Positions 6,301 through 8,865 of a stretch of DNA of 8,865 nucleotides are shown piece after piece. Origin of the DNA: Clostridiales bacterium (GTDB lineage Bacteria > Bacillota > Clostridia > Oscillospirales > CAG-272). The notes beneath the pieces are model-generated. The model ran no database searches. It saw only the letters and a list, made by a program, of their open reading frames with translations, and was not told where the DNA came from. Made by a program: the position numbers and the translations under genes. Each line of letters starts with the position of its first letter. The first letter of the stretch is position 1. The stretch is from contig JAGZAC010000053.1 of assembly GCA_018370615.1 (NCBI GenBank), positions 1-8,865 on the forward strand. The letters are read 5' to 3'.

Positions 6301-7086
6301 TTATTCATTTTGGATGTTCTGCGTCAACTGACTGATATCAGCTCCCGGCTCCAGTGTTACATAAACCTTCCCGGCAGCATCGATGACACCGTCCAGGTTT
6401 TCTTCTTCACTTTCATCCAGCAGCAGAAGCATGCCGGATTTGAGGAGTTCTAGCAAAGCCAGAAACATAGTGACGATTTCTGCTCTAGACTGGGCGCTCT
6501 GAAAAAAACCGTGCAGATGTACTTTTCTGCCGCCTTGCAGTCGGCCAGCCAGGTTCTCGACTACTGCTGCCACAGATACGGTCTTTTTCTTGAGAAGGGG
6601 CTTAAATTTTTCTTTGGCCTCCTCGTCGCTCACCCGTACCTCGCTCATGATACGAACCAGCGCAGCAGAGAGCAAATCAGCATCATGATCTGCCACATAG
6701 GTTTTATCTACAGAAATCTCGTCCGTATCCTTCCCCATGCGCATTCCGTATTCCGCATACATATCCTGCAAAAGCCCGGCGGCTTCCTTTGCACGCTGAT
6801 ACTCCATCATTGCGGCGGCAAGCGCCATTCGTGGATCCTCTTCTTCCTCTTCATTTCTGGGAAGAAGCATTTTACTTTTGATCAGCATAAGTTCGCTGGC
6901 AGTGAGGAGAAAATCGCTGGACAGCTCAATATCCATTTCCTGGGCAGTGTTGATATATTCCATATATTGATCGCACAGGACGGAAATTTGAATATCCTCA
7001 ATTTTCATTTTATTTTTTTGAATGAGACTGAGACAGAGATCCAGCGGTCCCTCAAACTTTTCCAGCTTATAGTTAAGCACCGTCAT
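6301..7086 (-). CDS. scpA: Segregation and condensation protein A (kleisin)
   Basis: This 261-residue kleisin subunit bridges the two SMC heads and binds a ScpB dimer. The N-terminal SMC-neck-binding helical region shows the family's FEGPLDLCLSLIQKNKMKIE (11-30) and continues to the helix ending IKSKMLLP (69-76). A strongly acidic stretch (EEEEEDP, about 79-85) and a helical middle region follow, which in the family contacts ScpB. The C-terminal winged-helix domain, about 180-255, contains FFQSAQSRAEIVTMFLALLELLKSG and closes the ring on the SMC cap. Length is typical. The ATG lies one nucleotide after the stop of the upstream M50-protease gene (TGA-T-ATG), and no good ribosome-binding site is present, so translation is probably coupled to that gene. 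The scpB gene follows directly. Confidence 0.96.
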   Translation of the reverse strand: MTVLNYKLEKFEGPLDLCLSLIQKNKMKIEDIQISVLCDQYMEYINTAQEMDIELSSDFLLTASELMLIKSKMLLPRNEEEEEDPRMALAAAMMEYQRAKEAAGLLQDMYAEYGMRMGKDTDEISVDKTYVADHDADLLSAALVRIMSEVRVSDEEAKEKFKPLLKKKTVSVAAVVENLAGRLQGGRKVHLHGFFQSAQSRAEIVTMFLALLELLKSGMLLLLDESEEENLDGVIDAAGKVYVTLEPGADISQLTQNIQNE

Positions 7087-7087
7087 A

Positions 7088-7807
7088 TCAGAGCCCCGGA
7101 ATTAGTCCGATGACAGCCGCCATCCCGTCGCTGATCCAGCCACAGACAGTAGTGAGCGGGAAGGAAAGTACCCCCGTCCACAGCAGCGCCAGCATGACAA
7201 GCATAATGATACGTTCGTATTTCATAAGGGCGAAATAATATTTGTCCGGCAGGAACAGAAAAAGCAGCCGTGAGCCGTCCAGGGGCGGAATGGGAATGAG
7301 GTTGAAGATCGCCAGGTATAGATTCAGTGTGTGGAGATATAGGAAGAACATTGTGGTAAACAAAAGAACATTCATACCAAAGGATCCGCTACCCTGCAGG
7401 GTGGCACCTGAAAAGGCATTTGCATATACCTTGAAAAATATTTGATAGAAAAGCATTGCTACAAAGGAAAGCAAAAGATTTGCGAGAGGCCCTGCAACTG
7501 CCGTAATTGCCATACCTTTTCGAGGCTTTTTGAAATATCGGGAATTTACCGGCACAGGCTTTGCCCATCCGAATCCGAACAACAGCATACATATGGTGCC
7601 GATGGGGTCCAAATGCTTTCTCGGGTCCAGCGTTAACCGACCAAGATTGCGAGCAGTGGGATCTCCCAGCTTATATGCGGCAAATCCATGGGCACATTCA
7701 TGAAAGGTCAGGGCAATCAGCACACATATGATAATCAGCAGCATATCGGGCAGTATATCCCGAAGGGATGCGCCACTGCGCAGGCTGTAAAACAAATCAA
7801 GTATCAT
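7088..7807 (-). CDS. Site-2-protease family membrane metalloprotease (peptidase M50)
   Basis: This 239-residue polytopic membrane protein of the short, PDZ-less M50 type is related to Bacillus YwhC. The zinc-binding HECAH (36-40) sits inside a hydrophobic helix (23-45). The third zinc ligand is predicted at Asp177 in NLIPIPPLDGSRLL (169-182), the typical second motif. GWAKPVPVN (80-88) and AGPLANLLL (105-113) are also family hallmarks. Some five hydrophobic segments are visible (about 22-45, 68-80, 100-126, 145-175 and 198-218). Members cut substrates within the membrane; the substrate here is unknown. A GGAG 5 nt before the ATG fixes the start, and a GC-rich hairpin lies just upstream. Its stop codon is one nucleotide from the scpA start. 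The neighbourhood in many clostridia is similar, so the linkage to scpAB is probably old rather than acquired. Confidence 0.92.
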   Translation of the reverse strand: MILDLFYSLRSGASLRDILPDMLLIIICVLIALTFHECAHGFAAYKLGDPTARNLGRLTLDPRKHLDPIGTICMLLFGFGWAKPVPVNSRYFKKPRKGMAITAVAGPLANLLLSFVAMLFYQIFFKVYANAFSGATLQGSGSFGMNVLLFTTMFFLYLHTLNLYLAIFNLIPIPPLDGSRLLFLFLPDKYYFALMKYERIIMLVMLALLWTGVLSFPLTTVCGWISDGMAAVIGLIPGL

Positions 7808-7819
7808 ATAAACTCCATT

Positions 7820-7836
7820 CTGCCGCGCCGCGGCAG
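7820..7836. other. GC-rich hairpin in the leader of the M50 protease gene
   Basis: CTGCCGC (7820-7826) and GCGGCAG (7830-7836) pair around three bases; the 17-nt sequence is nearly fully palindromic. In the minus-strand mRNA it ends 6 nt before the GGAG ribosome-binding site. No T-run follows it in that direction, so it is not a standard terminator for ysxC. It could stabilise the 5' end after processing or affect ribosome access. Confidence 0.5.
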
Positions 7837-7850
7837 TATTTAAAGCATTT

Positions 7851-8453
7851 CTAAGAGCGGGTTATACGGAAGATTTCGTCCCACAAGGCATCCCGGCCCT
7901 CTTTTGTTTCTGAAGAGAATAGTATGGTAGCAAGGGCAGCAGGAGCCGGATGGCTTTCTTCTAGCTGTGCCTCCAAGGCGCCGCGCTGGGTACGGTTCAG
8001 CTTATCCACTTTGGTATATACCAAAATATGGGGCACCTTTGCCTCGTACAAAAATTGCAGCATCTGCAGGTCATCCTTTGTGGGGCCAATCCGGGAGTCG
8101 ATCAGCTGTACAGTGGCACGGAGCAAGTCTGCGAAAGGATTTTTGGTAAAATATCCGTCGGTGAGGGTAGACCACTTTTTTTGCTCTTCAAAGGTGCGTT
8201 TTGCATATCCATATCCTGGAAGATCCACCAGCATGATTTTATTGTCTACATTGTAGAAGTTTATGGTAATGGTTTTTCCTGGTGTGCTGCTTACACGTGC
8301 CAGCTTCTTTCTTTGGAGCAGGGCATTGATGAGCGAGCTTTTTCCCACATTAGAGCGCCCTGAAAATGCAATTTGCGGAAGGGGCACTGCGGGAAACTGC
8401 CGAGGATTTCCAGCAGAGATGAAAAGGGAAACGTTATTAATATTTAATTCCAT
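7851..8453 (-). CDS. ysxC: Ribosome-assembly GTPase YsxC/EngB (YihA)
   Basis: This GTPase of about 200 residues is needed for late assembly of the 50S ribosomal subunit and is usually essential. All G motifs are present (numbered from the chosen ATG): G1 GRSNVGKS (32-39), the G2 region STPGKT with its Thr (56-61), G3 DLPGYGYA (77-84), G4 TKVD (147-150) and G5 SSE (180-182). The pattern LPQIAFSGRSNVGKSSLIN is specific for this family. Start choice: ATG 8453 has AAAAGG 5 nt before it and gives an N-terminus aligned with Bacillus YsxC, while ATG 8468, 15 nt upstream, adds MEKVS but has its GAGGAG 16 nt away; either is possible. The gene follows lon by a few bases, the same order as Bacillus lonA-ysxC, and a 43-nt gap with a hairpin separates it from the next gene. 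Confidence 0.95.
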   Translation of the reverse strand: MELNINNVSLFISAGNPRQFPAVPLPQIAFSGRSNVGKSSLINALLQRKKLARVSSTPGKTITINFYNVDNKIMLVDLPGYGYAKRTFEEQKKWSTLTDGYFTKNPFADLLRATVQLIDSRIGPTKDDLQMLQFLYEAKVPHILVYTKVDKLNRTQRGALEAQLEESHPAPAALATILFSSETKEGRDALWDEIFRITRS

Positions 8454-8458
8454 AGATA

Positions 8459-8464
8459 CCTTTT
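8459..8464 (-). promoter_or_regulatory. Ribosome-binding site favouring the internal ysxC start
   Basis: Minus-strand AAAAGG lies 5 nt before the ATG at 8453. It overlaps the first codons that would be used if translation began at 8468, so the two starts compete. Conservation of the YsxC N-terminus favours 8453. Confidence 0.5.
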
Positions 8465-8473
8465 CCATTTGTT

Positions 8474-8865
8474 TTATGTATCTGCTCCTCTTGCAGTGAT
8501 GGGCGGGTGTATGCTGTCCTGCAGCGGGAGATTCGGTTTAGCAGGGGATGCGGCAGAACGTGCCGGTTCGCTTTGTGACGATGCCTCTTCCCGTACAAGT
8601 GCTTCCTGTAAAACTTCTGCCCCCTTGTGCACAGGGATAAACAAGAGAGCGGCACGTACCACAGGGTCTATTTCTTCTAAATCAGGAAGATTGTCTGCTG
8701 GGATCAGCACCCGTTTGATGCCGGCATTCCATGCGGCAGTGCTTTTTTCCCGCAGACCGCCGATGGGAAGTACCCGTCCCGTGAGGGTAAGCTCTCCTGT
8801 CATTGCAGTATCACAGCGGACAGGAGTTCCTGTCAGGGTACTCACCAGGGAAGTGAGCATGGTCA
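8474..8865 (-). CDS. lon: ATP-dependent protease Lon, C-terminal end only
   Basis: The frame is open to the window edge, so only the end of the proteolytic domain is seen. Lon is a cytosolic AAA+ serine protease that degrades misfolded and regulatory proteins. The first residues (TMLTSLVSTLTG) correspond to the helix just after the catalytic-serine motif GPSAG, which lies outside. MTGELTLTGRVLPIGGLREK then carries the catalytic lysine of the Ser-Lys dyad (codon 8746-8744). Family-typical IKRVLIPADNLPDLEEIDP and VLQEAL follow. After the usual end of Lon (about VLQEAL, near 8594) the protein continues for some 40 residues rich in Ser, Ala and Pro, ending ITARGADT. This tail looks disordered and is not typical of Lon. 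TAA ends at 8474, 5 nt before the first possible ysxC start. The family call is firm; LonA rather than LonB is likely from the ysxC neighbour. Confidence 0.93.
   Translation of the reverse strand, partial: TMLTSLVSTLTGTPVRCDTAMTGELTLTGRVLPIGGLREKSTAAWNAGIKRVLIPADNLPDLEEIDPVVRAALLFIPVHKGAEVLQEALVREEASSQSEPARSAASPAKPNLPLQDSIHPPITARGADT

Noticed and set aside
6511..7113. 200-codon plus-strand open frame opposite scpA
   Set aside because: It is a shadow of scpA, which has clear kleisin motifs; no ribosome-binding site or sensible domain is seen in the antisense frame.

Overview
The window looks like a piece of chromosome from a low-to-moderate GC, endospore-lineage Firmicute, most likely class Clostridia and plausibly an Oscillospirales/Ruminococcaceae-type gut bacterium. 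The evidence is the gene content (a GerW/YtfJ sporulation protein beside its usual YtfI/DUF2953 partner, ScpA/ScpB, YsxC behind Lon, an S11 D-Ala-D-Ala carboxypeptidase), Shine-Dalgarno sites of the AGGAG type and a textbook sigma-A promoter. The species cannot be fixed from the sequence alone.

Left part (1-1447, + strand): the 3' end of an OmpR/PhoB-like winged-helix regulator is followed closely by a family 2 glycosyltransferase that probably starts at a GTG. A strong inverted repeat at 1458-1487 closes this unit and also serves the convergent gene on the other strand.

Middle left (1503-2089, - strand): a small DUF4282-like membrane protein with a cysteine-rich C-terminal knuckle has its own promoter with perfect consensus boxes and a 17-nt spacer.

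Right part (2138-8865, - strand): ten genes are read in one direction with gaps from 1 to 98 nt. In transcription order they are lon (3' end only), ysxC/engB, an M50 site-2-protease-family gene, scpA, scpB, ytfI (DUF2953), gerW/ytfJ, an S11 D-Ala-D-Ala carboxypeptidase, rluB and a small GNAT-like gene. The arrangement joins proteolysis, ribosome assembly (YsxC, RluB), chromosome condensation (ScpAB with SMC), peptidoglycan trimming and spore functions. It resembles the Bacillus scpAB/dacB/rluB, lonA-ysxC and ytfI-ytfJ neighbourhoods merged into one block. No rho-independent terminator is evident inside the block or at its end.

I see no tRNA, rRNA, CRISPR, insertion sequence or phage gene, and no intergenic stretch reaches 300 bases. 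The window is mostly core genome, and I did not find a convincing new system. The items most worth a second look are a GNAT-like protein without a recognisable acetyl-CoA loop, the promoter-driven DUF4282/cysteine-knuckle protein, a low-complexity tail on Lon, and two short structured leaders inside the operon.
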